Source: Gigaspora rosea (taxonomy: Eukaryota > Glomeromycota > Glomeromycetes > Diversisporales > Gigasporaceae). Taken from it: a stretch of 64,000 bases of DNA. Below the pieces are notes generated by a model. That model ran no database searches. It was given only the letters and a program-made list of their open reading frames with translations, and was not told the DNA's origin. Location: positions 1-64,000 of the forward strand of contig QKWP01000660.1 in the NCBI GenBank assembly GCA_003550325.1. The letters are read 5' to 3'. A program made the position numbers and the translations under genes. Below, piece after piece: positions 1 to 10,630 of this stretch (position 1 is the stretch's first letter; every line of letters begins with the position of its first letter).

Positions 1-895
1 TACAATGCATGGTTGTTGGTTCATCATAATACCCTATTCGTCATAATACCGCATTTCTTCGACCTTGTGTTCCTAACCAGGTACTAATCGGGTAATTTTT
101 ATACCATTCGAATCCTCTAATTGAGAGGAGTCGAATGGTACCAAAATCGTCCGGTTTGAATCACTGGATCACATGATATTTCAAATTCGTCAGAATACCC
201 CACTTCGTCACAATACCCCAGTCTCCCTTATATATAATTTTTTTATATCATATTTTTGTATAATGTATACAATTAAAATTATACATATTAATGTTCTTTA
301 CTCGCGTTACCTTTGCTAAAATGTCGTTCTAAATGTTTTACTTCGCACAACTAACGAAATTTTGGTAAGATAGTGACTTTTTGGTAAAAAAAATCGTACT
401 ATGAAATTTGGCGGATTCAGATGGATTCAGCGAATATGTTGTAAGGCTCAAGTTTGCTTAGTGAACCTTTTCTCCTTTACTATGGAGTTAGGTTACCCGA
501 GCTTCCGATAAAGTGTATAAAAATTTTTTTTATCAATTGGATCGTTTGTATAACATGGACGGTGTAACGCTTGAAATTGGGAGAGCGATAATTCATAATT
601 GGGCTTGTGCAGATTAGCTTTGCAGTGTCGGCACATGACCAGGTCATAACAGGTCATATCAAAGTTTAATTAGCAAGATTATATGACCATTGTTATATGA
701 TCTTATTCATTAAACCTGGCAATATAATCTTACAACTTTGTCATATGACCTAAGTAATGCATACTACGTAATCAATAATTGCTGTATTCGTTTTTATGTC
801 CTCCTTCTGATCGTTCGGTACCGGCTGGGTTATCGACCAATCATCGCCCATAAAATACAGTCATAGTTCGCATGCAATAACTATATTACAGTATT
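1..895. other. Intergenic DNA with small hairpins
   Basis: No convincing reading frame. There is a near-perfect hairpin at 102-140 (17-bp arms TACCATTCGAATCCTCT, one mismatch). Short repeats of the type CGTCANAATACCCC occur at about 47-58, 188-201 and 204-217. A looser inverted repeat at 645-755 carries AGGTCATAT near both ends and may be a small MITE. The segmental duplication holding the TPR genes begins at about 896. Confidence 0.5.
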
Positions 896-3800
896 ATGTA
901 ACATAAAATATAATTTGTGTAGTATATCGATGTGTCTGGGTGCATAAAATAATTATTTCTCTTGTCTTTCTAATTATATAATGTCAAGTGAAATATACTA
1001 TATTCAAATATTGCAAAGTTGTTGATTACTAAAAAAAACTGAAAACTTTTCTAAAGAAAGTTGCTTTGATAAATGGTTGAAAGAGGAATAATAAATTCAA
1101 AAGTACAATTTGAGAAGAAATGATGATTTTTGTGTAGCAAATAATAATTCTGTAATTTGTCAAAATAACCAATAATTCTGTTCCTAATTAGTTACAGCAT
1201 AAGTTACTACTTCACGATATTCACACTTTAAGCTATAATTTCTTAAAATAAAAATAAGTTTGAAAACTTTGAAATACATTTGAAAGCTTGCATACTATTT
1301 CAATTGATACTTTTTTTAATAAGATGAATAATTCTGAGGTCATTATAACTAAAATATTTTATCGTCTCAGTCTATAAAAAAGTCTTGTCGGCGAACATAA
1401 CTGTATAATACATAATTAAAAGCAAGTGTATTACTAACTTCTAGTTTTTAGATAACACACCATATTCAGTGAGCTGATATCTCAGGATTTAACAAAGTCT
1501 ATTCGTTAAACTAAATACGATATTCTTGAGATTTGAAGCATTTTGTGAAAGCATTGATCCGTCAATTCTAAGAAAAGCAACCATTTCATTGAAACTGGCG
1601 AGCTAGTTGACACATGTGCTTTTAATTATACGCCGCTGATTGACCCAAAAAGTTTTAAAATCACTTATTAACCTATCTTTTAAATAATAGGATTCATTTA
1701 ATCTTATTGAAAGATTTAAGAAATGGACAAGTACACATGATATTTATTCTTTGAAAAAAATTATCGAAGATAACCAGATATCACATAAAATGATAATCGA
1801 ATCTATTAAACAGTTGTCTGATTCATCTGTATTTGACTACTATAGCATTGAAACTATCTCGGAGTTAGAATTACATCTTCGTACCTTAGTTTCACTCATT
1901 GAGATAATTTGCAAAAGTGAAATTCGGATTCGACACGAATTGAGAGAAAAAATTTATGCACAGTTAAAAAACTTTGCTGAGATACATTTTCGATCAACTG
2001 AAGTTAATGAACAAGGTTTTAATAAGGTTTTTAAATCAAAATTTGAAGATTTTAATCCTTCACCAAAGTCAACAACTTTACTAGACTCGGATGTTTCAAA
2101 TGAAGGTAAAGTTTACAAGGATGTAAAACGTAATTACAATATTGATTTCCTGTTGTTACATTTACGAGATACCCTTCATTGTATGAGAGATGATGAGAAT
2201 AAATTTTTAGAAGTATGGCGCAGAACAAAAGAACTTCTTCGTAAAATATTTGGTATTGCTCCAGGACTTATAAAAACAGGAATTTCACATGGTGCAGATT
2301 TACTTATAGACAATGGCATAGAATTACTGTTCAAAAATTTACAAGAAACTTTTAAATGGAAATATCCAATTTCATCGTGGTATTATGAATGGAGAACACT
2401 GCTTGAATTAAACTTTAATATTCAAAATTTTCTTCAAGAATGTTCACTTTGCCCAAATTATGGTGAAAGTCTATTATTTGAATGCTTATGGCATTGTGTA
2501 TCAAAAAGTTGGTCAACTCCAATATCTAATTCTGAGTCTCTTACAAATAAAAAGCATTTTGTCAATAATCTTTTAGGAATGGAACCTCTCGCATTTCCAC
2601 ATTCTCTATGGTTTGGAGCTCTTGACATTACACAAGAATTAATTACAAAAACTCAAAGGGATTCAACTTTAGGAATCTGTTATTATTTAGCATTAGAATC
2701 TTTACAGAAAGCACCTTCATCTTTCATTCGTTTTAAGGCTAAAGAAGTCCTAATTAAATTGTCAAAAAGAAAAACATTATTTTACGATATTATTGAAAAA
2801 GATTTTAATAATTATAAACAGTCATTGGACTCAGTAAAAAGGTTAAAATCACATCAAATGATTGAAGCCATTCGCAAAAAGTCTTTTTATGATGAAATAT
2901 TAGTAGACACCAACAAAAGCAATGTAAATGATTCTAAAAAAAAAGGGAAAGCTATTATAACTGATAGTTTAGCATCACCTCGTGCCATAATTCTAAGTGG
3001 TGATTCAATTACTGATATAATCATTACAGAATTAAGTTGTCCAATAACTTATCAAATTTCAAAAACCTATCAAATTTTATCATGCTGTAAAAATTTCATT
3101 AGTCTTGAGACATTACAACGAATTATTGATAAAAACCCTCACCCAATTTGTCCATTATGTCGAAAAACAATTGATTTAAATTCTCTAATTAATTTACCAC
3201 AGTCAGAAATTTTTCAAGGAATTCACAATCATTTTATTGAAGACAATTATGATGTTCAGGATCACAACCAAAATACCTTTAATGAAAATAGTGATGAGGA
3301 AATTAATATTTCTAAACTCAAATCTCAACAAAAATTTAGAACGTCTAATTCAATAAGAAGAAAATTTTTTAAGACACCTAAATTTCTTTATTCATCTTTA
3401 AGAAAAAAAGCAAATATTGCATATAAATTAGGGGAGTTTGAAACAGCTATTAATGCGCTTACAGAAATTCTTGAAGAATATCCTACCAGTTATTCATTAC
3501 AATGTTATCGAGCCAAAGTATACATAGAATGCAATAAATTCCATGAGGCACTTGAAGATTTAGATTCAGCTATAGAACAAAAACCAAATAAATTTGAAGC
3601 TTATTTACTACGTGGGATAACATATTTTAAAATGAATAAATATAAAGAGTCACTTGATGATTTAACAAGATCATTAGAAATCGAACCAAATAATGCAGCT
3701 GCATTAGGTCACTGTGGTATAACATATTATATGATGAAAGAATATGATGAATCACTTTGGGATTTAACAAAATCATTAGAAATTGAGCCGAACAATGTAT

Positions 3801-4380
3801 CTGTGTTAAATCATCGTGGTATTATTTATTACATGAAGAAAGAATATGATAAATCACTTTTAGATTTAACAAAATCTTTAGAAATCGAGCCAAGTAATAA
3901 ATCACTTTTGGATTTAATAAAATCATTAGAGATTGAGCCAAACAATGCATCTGCATTAAATTACCGTGGTATAGCTTATTATATGATGAAGGAATATGAT
4001 AACTCTCTCCTGGATTTAACAAAAACATTAGAGATTGAGCCAAATAATGCACCTGCGTTAAATTATCGTGGTATTATTTATTATATGAAAAAAGAATATA
4101 ATAAATCACTTCTGGATTTAACAAAAACATTAGAGATTGAGCCAAATAATGCATCTGCGTTAAATTATCGTAGTATTATTTATTATATAAAAAAGGAATA
4201 TAATAAATCACTTCTGGACTTAACAAAATCATTAGATATCGAGCCAAGTAATAAATCACTTTTGGATTTAAAACAATCATTAGAGATTGAGCCAAACAAT
4301 TCATCTGCATTAAGTTATTGTGGTATAGCTTATTATATGATGAATGAATATGATAAATCTCTTCTGGAATTAACAAAATC
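896..4380 (+). repeat. Segmental duplication, copy 1
   Basis: The sequence from the ATGTAACATAAAATATAA motif at 896 through the TPR gene aligns with 5907 onward. The approximately 890 bp upstream of the gene is shared, with small indels, as well as the coding region, so the unit duplicated with its promoter region. The two starts lie about 5.0 kb apart in the same orientation. Copy 1 is cut short at about 4380, where an unrelated repeat replaces the rest of the TPR array. Confidence 0.85.
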
Positions 4381-4390
4381 ATGCATTTAG
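1790..4390 (+). CDS. RING/U-box-like and TPR-repeat protein, paralogue 1
   Basis: Encodes about 866 aa from the first in-frame ATG. The N-terminal ~410 residues are helical-looking and unrecognised. Residues ~417-457 form a Cys cluster: CPIT at C417, a CC pair at C432/C433, then CPLC at C454-C457, as in degenerate RING or U-box domains. From residue ~537 to the end there are about eight full 34-residue TPRs with consensus ALNYRGIIYYMKKEYDKSLL plus two half units. TPR arrays bind peptides, and a RING/U-box would suggest ubiquitin ligase or scaffold work; that role is inference. The frame is open upstream to 1691, just after TAATAG, and that stretch is conserved in the paralogue, so a spliced upstream exon is possible. 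The last codons, encoding SCI and the stop, come from a repeat, so this copy is C-terminally truncated relative to the neighbour at 6827-9790. It could be expressed or a recent pseudogene. Confidence 0.75.
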   Translation: MIIESIKQLSDSSVFDYYSIETISELELHLRTLVSLIEIICKSEIRIRHELREKIYAQLKNFAEIHFRSTEVNEQGFNKVFKSKFEDFNPSPKSTTLLDSDVSNEGKVYKDVKRNYNIDFLLLHLRDTLHCMRDDENKFLEVWRRTKELLRKIFGIAPGLIKTGISHGADLLIDNGIELLFKNLQETFKWKYPISSWYYEWRTLLELNFNIQNFLQECSLCPNYGESLLFECLWHCVSKSWSTPISNSESLTNKKHFVNNLLGMEPLAFPHSLWFGALDITQELITKTQRDSTLGICYYLALESLQKAPSSFIRFKAKEVLIKLSKRKTLFYDIIEKDFNNYKQSLDSVKRLKSHQMIEAIRKKSFYDEILVDTNKSNVNDSKKKGKAIITDSLASPRAIILSGDSITDIIITELSCPITYQISKTYQILSCCKNFISLETLQRIIDKNPHPICPLCRKTIDLNSLINLPQSEIFQGIHNHFIEDNYDVQDHNQNTFNENSDEEINISKLKSQQKFRTSNSIRRKFFKTPKFLYSSLRKKANIAYKLGEFETAINALTEILEEYPTSYSLQCYRAKVYIECNKFHEALEDLDSAIEQKPNKFEAYLLRGITYFKMNKYKESLDDLTRSLEIEPNNAAALGHCGITYYMMKEYDESLWDLTKSLEIEPNNVSVLNHRGIIYYMKKEYDKSLLDLTKSLEIEPSNKSLLDLIKSLEIEPNNASALNYRGIAYYMMKEYDNSLLDLTKTLEIEPNNAPALNYRGIIYYMKKEYNKSLLDLTKTLEIEPNNASALNYRSIIYYIKKEYNKSLLDLTKSLDIEPSNKSLLDLKQSLEIEPNNSSALSYCGIAYYMMNEYDKSLLELTKSCI
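3401..4380 (+). repeat. 102-bp TPR-coding tandem array, copy 1
   Basis: Tandem 102-bp units encode 34-residue TPRs ending in LEIEPNN. Two 48-bp half units (about 3898-3945 and 4252-4299) encode only helix B plus linker, beginning KSLLDL. Unit similarity is high at nucleotide level, which implies recent amplification or conversion. Confidence 0.85.
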
Positions 4391-4670
4391 GGAGGGTTGC
4401 AATTAGAAATCACTAATAAAATTATAATGTTACTATTATCGTGATAAATATGACTTCAGGTCTAGAAATGATGAATTTGATTGGCTAATAATCACGTGGT
4501 TGCATTTATGGAGTGAGTTTTTATAAGTAGGCCAGACAACTAGCGTGCAATTGCAGAATCAAGAACGTGCATTTATCTATAAGTCCCATTATGTGGCTAG
4601 TCATCTATCGTGCATTTAGAGAGGTGTTACTCTAGGGGGTTGCATTTAGGGAGGTCTGACTGTACTATAT
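4381..4670. repeat. TIR-type repeat that ends TPR gene 1
   Basis: The motif GCATTTAGGGAGG occurs just after 4381 and again near 4653, with relatives between (GCATTTATGGAG, GCATTTAGAGAGG). The right end reads GGAGGTCTGACTGTA. In reverse this is TACAGTCAGACCTCC, the style of Tc1/mariner or pogo termini flanked by TA. No matching left terminus is visible, so this is a partial or rearranged element. Confidence 0.45.
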
Positions 4671-4947
4671 TATATAGTTATTGTATAGGTGATTTTCAAT
4701 ATCGTGAATATTTTTCTGATCACATGCTAGCTGTAAAATTTGATTGGCCGAGAATCGGCCAATCAAATGTTATGGCTAGCATGTGATCAGAAAAATATTT
4801 ACGATAGTGTAAACTAATCCAATACTAATAACGGTATTATTGTATAGTTGTCTGGCGATTGAAAGTCCGATTTGGTTTCAGATATACAATATGGAAAAAA
4901 ATTGGACATTCATATCATAAGCAACTATACAATAACTATATAAAATA
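4668..4947. mobile_element. Small inverted-repeat element (MITE) with internal hairpin
   Basis: Terminal inverted repeats of about 22 bp: TATATAGTTATTGTATAG on the left near 4671 and CTATACAATAACTATATA on the right near 4925-4942. Inside, 4703-4803 is a strong hairpin with 29-bp arms around TTTCTGATCACATGCTAGC and inner arms TTTGATTGGCCGA. No coding capacity. The superfamily is undetermined. Confidence 0.6.
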
Positions 4948-5906
4948 TTTTCAATTTGCAAGATCTTATTAAGTTGCTTTGCGGGAATCTTTGATTTTGC
5001 TAAATATGTTTACTATATAATAAAAATATAATTATATGGCTTGTTATCATCTTATTATTAGTATAAGTTTTGTTAAGACATTATAATATTATTTAAATAT
5101 TATAAGCAGATAGCTATTACATTATTAAACTAATTTCTTATTTTTTCGGATTGCATTTGGCCAATTAGGTTGTGTAACAAAATCAATATAATATTAAAAT
5201 TTTATTAGTGTTAGGAGCTAAGATTAGAGTCAAGTTAAAGTTAGGATAGAACATTAGTAAATAGTAAAATTTTACAAGGAATTATTTTGTTAGAATACAA
5301 AGGATAATTTCATTGACAAAATTTTGAGATATCGTAAACTTTTTGGAAAATTTCAATGTTTTCTTCGTCACACATTATACAAACATTATATCTGATCCTG
5401 TATTATATAAGATTATTATTAGATAATATATTACATTTTAACAACAGTATATTATAACATGATTAAATCTTTCGGAAAAGTCTGTAACTCACTTTTGTTG
5501 TTATAGTAAAAAAACTCAGGATAATGGTAAAAGTTTTTAAATATGTTACAACAAAACCGATCCTGTCAAAATCGATAGCCTGACAAATCTGAAAAAAATT
5601 AATCTACCAAGTCTGCTGCCTCTATATAATCTAATACTCTTGACATATAATTTTCTAAATTGACAAACTTAGTATGCCTAGTGATTTTAAATTTAACAGC
5701 AGAACTCGATATACTGTAGATTTTGGATATCTTATTTGACCAAATGTACTACATTCAACTTTTTTTTTTTTCATGTAACACTACTATTCCGTTATATTTA
5801 CTCAATTTCAATAAAAGACAAGTTACCCGAGCTTTTTATATTTGGGACTGTCTTACCTTGAATAAATACATTTGTGTAACTTAATAAAATAAATATCGTC
5901 AATTAC
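4948..5906. other. Intergenic DNA between the TPR paralogues
   Basis: AT-rich, with no reading frame of note and no clear repeat end. It separates the two duplication copies. Confidence 0.5.
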
Positions 5907-8900
5907 ATGTAACATAAAATATAATTTGTGTAGTTTATCCATAAAAATAAAATTATTTCGCTTGTCTTTCTAATTATATAATGTCAAGTGAAATATACTA
6001 TATCCAAATATTGCAAAGTTGTCGATTACTAAAAATGTCAGAAAACTTTTAAGAAAAGTTGCTTTGATGAATGTTTGAAAGGAGCAATAAAAATTTCAAA
6101 CCGACAATTTGAGAAGAAAATAAGAATAATGTTTTGTGTAACAAATAATTTGTCAAACTAAAATTGCACATATTTTTTACACCCTAATTAGTTCAGTAGT
6201 TACAACATAAGCTACCCACTTCACACGATATTTACATTTTAAACTATAATATTATTAAAATAAAGTTTGAAAATTTCGAAATACACTTGAAAACTTGCAT
6301 ATTTACTATTCCAATTTTAGTTAGTTTTTTTTGATACTTTTTTTATTAAGATGAATAATTCTGAGGTCATTAACGTAACTATAATATTTTATCATTTCAG
6401 TCTATAAAAAACTCTTGTCGGCGAACATAACTGTATAATACATAATTAAAAGCATGTGAATTACTAATTTCTAGTTTTTAGGCAACATGCCATATTCAGT
6501 GCACTGATGTCTCAGGATTAAACAAAATCTATTCGTTAAACTAGATGCGATATTCGTGAAATTTAGGAAACTTCGTGAATTAACAGTCAATCGAACTGTC
6601 AATTCTAAGAAAAGCAAAACATTTCATTGAAGCTGGCAAGCTAGTTGACACATATGCTTTTAATTATACGTCGCTGATTAATCCAAAAGTTTTGAAATCA
6701 TTTATTAACCTATATTTTAAATAATAGGATTCCTCTAATCTTATTGAAAGATTTAAGAAATGGACAAGTACACATGATGTTTATTCTTTGAAAAAAATTA
6801 TCGAAGATAATCAGATATCACATAAAATGATAATCGAATCTATTAAACAGTTGGCTGATTCATCTGTATTTGACTACTATAGCATTGAAACTATCTCGGA
6901 GTTAGAATTACATCTTCGTACCTTAGTTTCACTCATTGAGGTAATTTGCAAAAATAAACTTCGGATTCGACACGAATTGAGAGAAAAAATTTATGCTCAG
7001 TTAAAAAATTTTGCTGAGATACATTTTCGATCAACTGAAGTTAATGAACAAGGCTTTGATAATGTATTTAGGTCAAAATTTGAAGATTTTAATCCTTCAC
7101 CAAAGTCAACAACTTTACCAGACTTGGCTATTTCAAATGAAGGTAAAGTTTACAAGGATGTAAAACGTAATTACAATATTGATTTCCTATTGTTACATTT
7201 ACGAGATACCCTTCATTGTATGAGAGATGATGAGGATAAATTTTTAGAAGTATGGCGCAGAACAAAAGACCTTCTTCGTAAAATTTTATGTATTACTCCA
7301 GGACTTATTAAAATAGGAATTTCACATGGTGCAAATTTACTTATAGACAATGGTATAGAATTACTGTTCAAAAATTTACAAGAAACTTTTAAATGGAAAT
7401 ATCCAATTTCATCGTGGTATTATGAATGGAGAACACTGCTCGAACTAAATTTTAATAATCAAAATTTTCTTCAAGAGTGTTCACTTCCTCCAAATTATGG
7501 TGAAAATCTATTACTTGAATGCTTATGGCATTGTGTATCAAAAAGTTGGTCAATCCAAATATCTAATTCTGAGTTTCTTACAAATAAAAAGCATTTTGTC
7601 AATAATCTTTTAGGAATGGAACCTCTCGCATTTCCACATTCTCTATGGTTTGGAGCTCTTGACATTGCACAAGAATTAATTACAAAAACTCAAAGGGATT
7701 CAACTTTAGGCATCTGTTATTATTTAGCATTAGAATCTTTGCAAAAAGCACCTTCATATTTCATTCGTTTTAAGGCTAAAGAAGTCCTAATTAAATTGTC
7801 AAAAAGAAAGATATTATTTTATAACATTATTGAAAATGATTTTAATAATTATAAACAGTCATTGGATTCAGTAAAAAGGTTAAAATCACATCAAATGATT
7901 GAAGCTATTCGTGAAAAGTCTTTTTATGATGAAAAATTAGTAGACACCAACAAAAGCAATGTAAATGATTCTAAAAAAAAGGGGAAAGCTATTACAACTG
8001 ATAGTTCAGCATCACCTCGTGCCATAATTCTAAGTGGTGATTCAATTTCAGATATAATCATTACAGAATTATGCTGTCCAATAACTTATCAAATTTCAAA
8101 AAACTATCAAATTTTATCATGTTGCAAAAATTTCATTAGTCCTGAGGCATTACAACGAATTATTGATCAAATATCTCAACCAAATTGTCCATTATGTCGA
8201 AAAACAATTGATATAAATTCTCTAATTAATTTACCACAGTCAGAAATTTTTCAAGGAATTCACAATTATTTTATTGAAGACAATTATGATATTCAGGATC
8301 ACAACCAAAATACTTTTAATGAAGATAGTGATGAGGAAATTAATATTTCTAAACTCAAATCTCGACAAAAATTTAGAACGTCTAATTCAATAAGGAGAAA
8401 AATTTTTAAGACACCTAAATTTCTTTATTCATCTATAAGAAAAAAAGCAAAAATTGCATGCAAATTAGGGGAGTTTGAAACAGCTATTAATGCGCTTACA
8501 GAAATTCTTGAAGAATATCCTACAAGTTATTCATTACAATGTGATCGAGCCAAAGTATACATAGAATGTAATAAATTTAATGAGGCGCTTAAAGATTTAA
8601 ATTCAGCTATAGAACAAAAACCAAATAAATTTGAAGCTTATTTACTACGTGGGATAACATATTTTAAAATGAATAAATATAAAGAGTCACTTGATGATTT
8701 AACAAGATGTTTAACAAGATTAATAGAGGTCGACCAAAATTATGTATCTGCATTAAGCTACCGTGGCATGGCTTATTATATGATGAAAGAATATGATGAA
8801 TCACTTTGGGATTTAACAAAATTATTAGAAATAGAGCCAAATAATGCATCAGCACTAAGCTACCGTGGCATGATTTATTATATGATGAAAGAATATGATG

Positions 8901-9760
8901 AATCACTTTGGGATTTAACAAAATCATTAGAAATAGAGCCAAATAATGCATCAGCATTAAGTTATCGTGGTTTGATTTATTATATGAAAAAGAAATATAA
9001 TGAATCACTTTTGGATTTAACAAAATCATTAGAAATTGAGCCGAATAATGTATCTGCGTTAAATCATTGTGGTATTATTTATTATATGAAGAAAGAATAT
9101 GATAAATCACTTCTGGATTTAACAAAATCATTAGAAATCGAGTCAAGTAATAAATCACTTTTGGATTTAACACAATCATTAGAGATTGAGTCAAACAATG
9201 CATCTGTATTAAGTTACCGTGGTATAGCTTATTATATGACGAAGGAATATGATAAATCACTTCTGGATTTAACAAAAGCTTTAAAGATTGAGCCAAATAA
9301 TGCACCTGCGTTAAATTATCGTGGTATTGTTTATTACATGAAAAAGGATTATGATAAATCACTTTTGGACTTAACAAAATCATTAGAAATCGAGCCAAGT
9401 GATAAATCACTTTTGGATTTAATACAGTCATTAGAGATTGAGCCAAACAATGCATCTGTATTAAGTTATTATGGTATAGCTTATTATATGAAAAATGATT
9501 ATGTTAAATCACTTCTGGATTTAACAAAATCATTAGAGATCGAACCAAATAATGCATCTGCATTAAGTTATCGTGGTATAGTTTATTATAAGCGGGAAAC
9601 ATATAGTAGAGCACTTATGGATTTGACCAAATCATTAGAGATTGAGCCAAATAATGCATCTGCGTTAAATTATCGTGGTATGATTTATTATATGAAAAAG
9701 GAATATGATAAATCACTTCAGGATTTAACAAAATTATTAGATATCGAACCAAATAATTCA
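5907..9760 (+). repeat. Segmental duplication, copy 2
   Basis: Direct-orientation partner of 896-4380, including about 880 bp of upstream sequence. Small indels and scattered substitutions separate the copies. This copy keeps a longer TPR array. Confidence 0.85.
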
Positions 9761-9790
9761 TCTACATTACGTTATCATTGGGGCGTTTGA
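6827..9790 (+). CDS. RING/U-box-like and TPR-repeat protein, paralogue 2
   Basis: About 987 aa from the first in-frame ATG, very close to the paralogue at 1790-4390 along the whole N-terminal half. The Cys cluster is at residues ~416-457 (CCPIT, then CC, then CPLCRK). The array from residue ~537 holds about twelve full TPRs and two half units, against eight plus two in paralogue 1. Repeat 3 carries a four-residue insertion near LTRLIEVDQN. It ends with a normal-looking tail (SSTLRYHWGV), so this is probably the complete form. The reading frame stays open upstream to 6728, right after TAATAG, and this conserved stretch (SSNLIERFKKWTS) could be the start of an exon behind a 3' splice site. Likely a host protein-interaction or ubiquitin-related factor; the exact function is unknown. 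Confidence 0.8.
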   Translation: MIIESIKQLADSSVFDYYSIETISELELHLRTLVSLIEVICKNKLRIRHELREKIYAQLKNFAEIHFRSTEVNEQGFDNVFRSKFEDFNPSPKSTTLPDLAISNEGKVYKDVKRNYNIDFLLLHLRDTLHCMRDDEDKFLEVWRRTKDLLRKILCITPGLIKIGISHGANLLIDNGIELLFKNLQETFKWKYPISSWYYEWRTLLELNFNNQNFLQECSLPPNYGENLLLECLWHCVSKSWSIQISNSEFLTNKKHFVNNLLGMEPLAFPHSLWFGALDIAQELITKTQRDSTLGICYYLALESLQKAPSYFIRFKAKEVLIKLSKRKILFYNIIENDFNNYKQSLDSVKRLKSHQMIEAIREKSFYDEKLVDTNKSNVNDSKKKGKAITTDSSASPRAIILSGDSISDIIITELCCPITYQISKNYQILSCCKNFISPEALQRIIDQISQPNCPLCRKTIDINSLINLPQSEIFQGIHNYFIEDNYDIQDHNQNTFNEDSDEEINISKLKSRQKFRTSNSIRRKIFKTPKFLYSSIRKKAKIACKLGEFETAINALTEILEEYPTSYSLQCDRAKVYIECNKFNEALKDLNSAIEQKPNKFEAYLLRGITYFKMNKYKESLDDLTRCLTRLIEVDQNYVSALSYRGMAYYMMKEYDESLWDLTKLLEIEPNNASALSYRGMIYYMMKEYDESLWDLTKSLEIEPNNASALSYRGLIYYMKKKYNESLLDLTKSLEIEPNNVSALNHCGIIYYMKKEYDKSLLDLTKSLEIESSNKSLLDLTQSLEIESNNASVLSYRGIAYYMTKEYDKSLLDLTKALKIEPNNAPALNYRGIVYYMKKDYDKSLLDLTKSLEIEPSDKSLLDLIQSLEIEPNNASVLSYYGIAYYMKNDYVKSLLDLTKSLEIEPNNASALSYRGIVYYKRETYSRALMDLTKSLEIEPNNASALNYRGMIYYMKKEYDKSLQDLTKLLDIEPNNSSTLRYHWGV
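8438..9760 (+). repeat. 102-bp TPR-coding tandem array, copy 2
   Basis: Twelve 102-bp TPR units with two 48-bp half units at about 9151-9198 and 9403-9450. Each half unit follows a repeat whose linker ends SSN or PSD instead of PNN, as in paralogue 1. Confidence 0.85.
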
Positions 9791-10449
9791 TCAACTAATT
9801 GTGACAAAGCTCGGTATAGACCCTAATTAAACCAATTATATAGTACAGATTTTTAATATGATCGTTAATAGTAATTTAATAGAAAGTGATAAATCTTTAA
9901 AATCTAACTCCTCGTTCAGAATTAATTATTCGAACTTAAAAATAATATAAAAATATAAAATAGGTTTAAAAAGAGCGCTTTTAATCTGTCGTGTGGTTTT
10001 TTTTGGGCACTCAGAATTTAATTTGTTTCCTAATATTTCGTGGCTATTGATATAATTTAAAAGAATAAATTTGTAGATAAGGCCACGCAAAAATAAAATT
10101 TTCGTTTAGCATTACCCGCCGACCCAAAATTTTCAAAAACCCTCAAATTTTTTTTTATTTTATTTTATTTTTTGCCCAATTCTTTTAAACAAGCATAATA
10201 ATGTGTATTTTAAATGAATCAATCGATATTGATCGGAAAATGTTTAAGGGATGTCGGAACATTTCGGGATTGTTTATAGGACAGCGGGAATTTTCGGAGG
10301 TATGATAATAATCTGATGAATTGGATAACTAAAAATAAAACTAACTCTCAGAGCCCAGGCGTTGCCCCGAGAATGGGGTTTCTGATTTTTTTGACTCTTA
10401 GCCTAAGTACCCGGAAGTGGAATTTCAAATTTTATTCCGAGTATTGGCC
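9791..10449. other. Intergenic DNA
   Basis: AT-rich, no supported gene. The stretch at 10340-10440 is locally richer in GC, but I recognise nothing in it. Confidence 0.5.
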
Positions 10450-10630
10450 TGGGTTTAAAATTTAAATAAAGGCTCAAATAAACCCAGCTTGGGTTTAAAT
10501 GAACCCGGTTGGTTCAAATGAATCCGGTTTGGGTTCAAATGACCAATTAGGTTCATATGAACCAATTGAGTTCAAATGAGCCCGAGTTGGGTTCAAATGA
10601 CCCTGAATTTGGTTCACTTGAACCCAAATT
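10450..10630. repeat. Degenerate tandem repeat, GGTTCAAATGAACC type
   Basis: Roughly eight units of about 20-24 bp built on GGGTTCAAATGAACCC, itself nearly palindromic, so the array could fold on either strand. Units have diverged (GGTTCATATGAACC, GAGTTCAAATGAGCC). Confidence 0.7.

Noticed and set aside
3822-9455. Several minus-strand frames of 68-126 aa opposite the TPR arrays
   Set aside because: They repeat with the 102-bp TPR period and follow from the codon pattern of the plus-strand genes.
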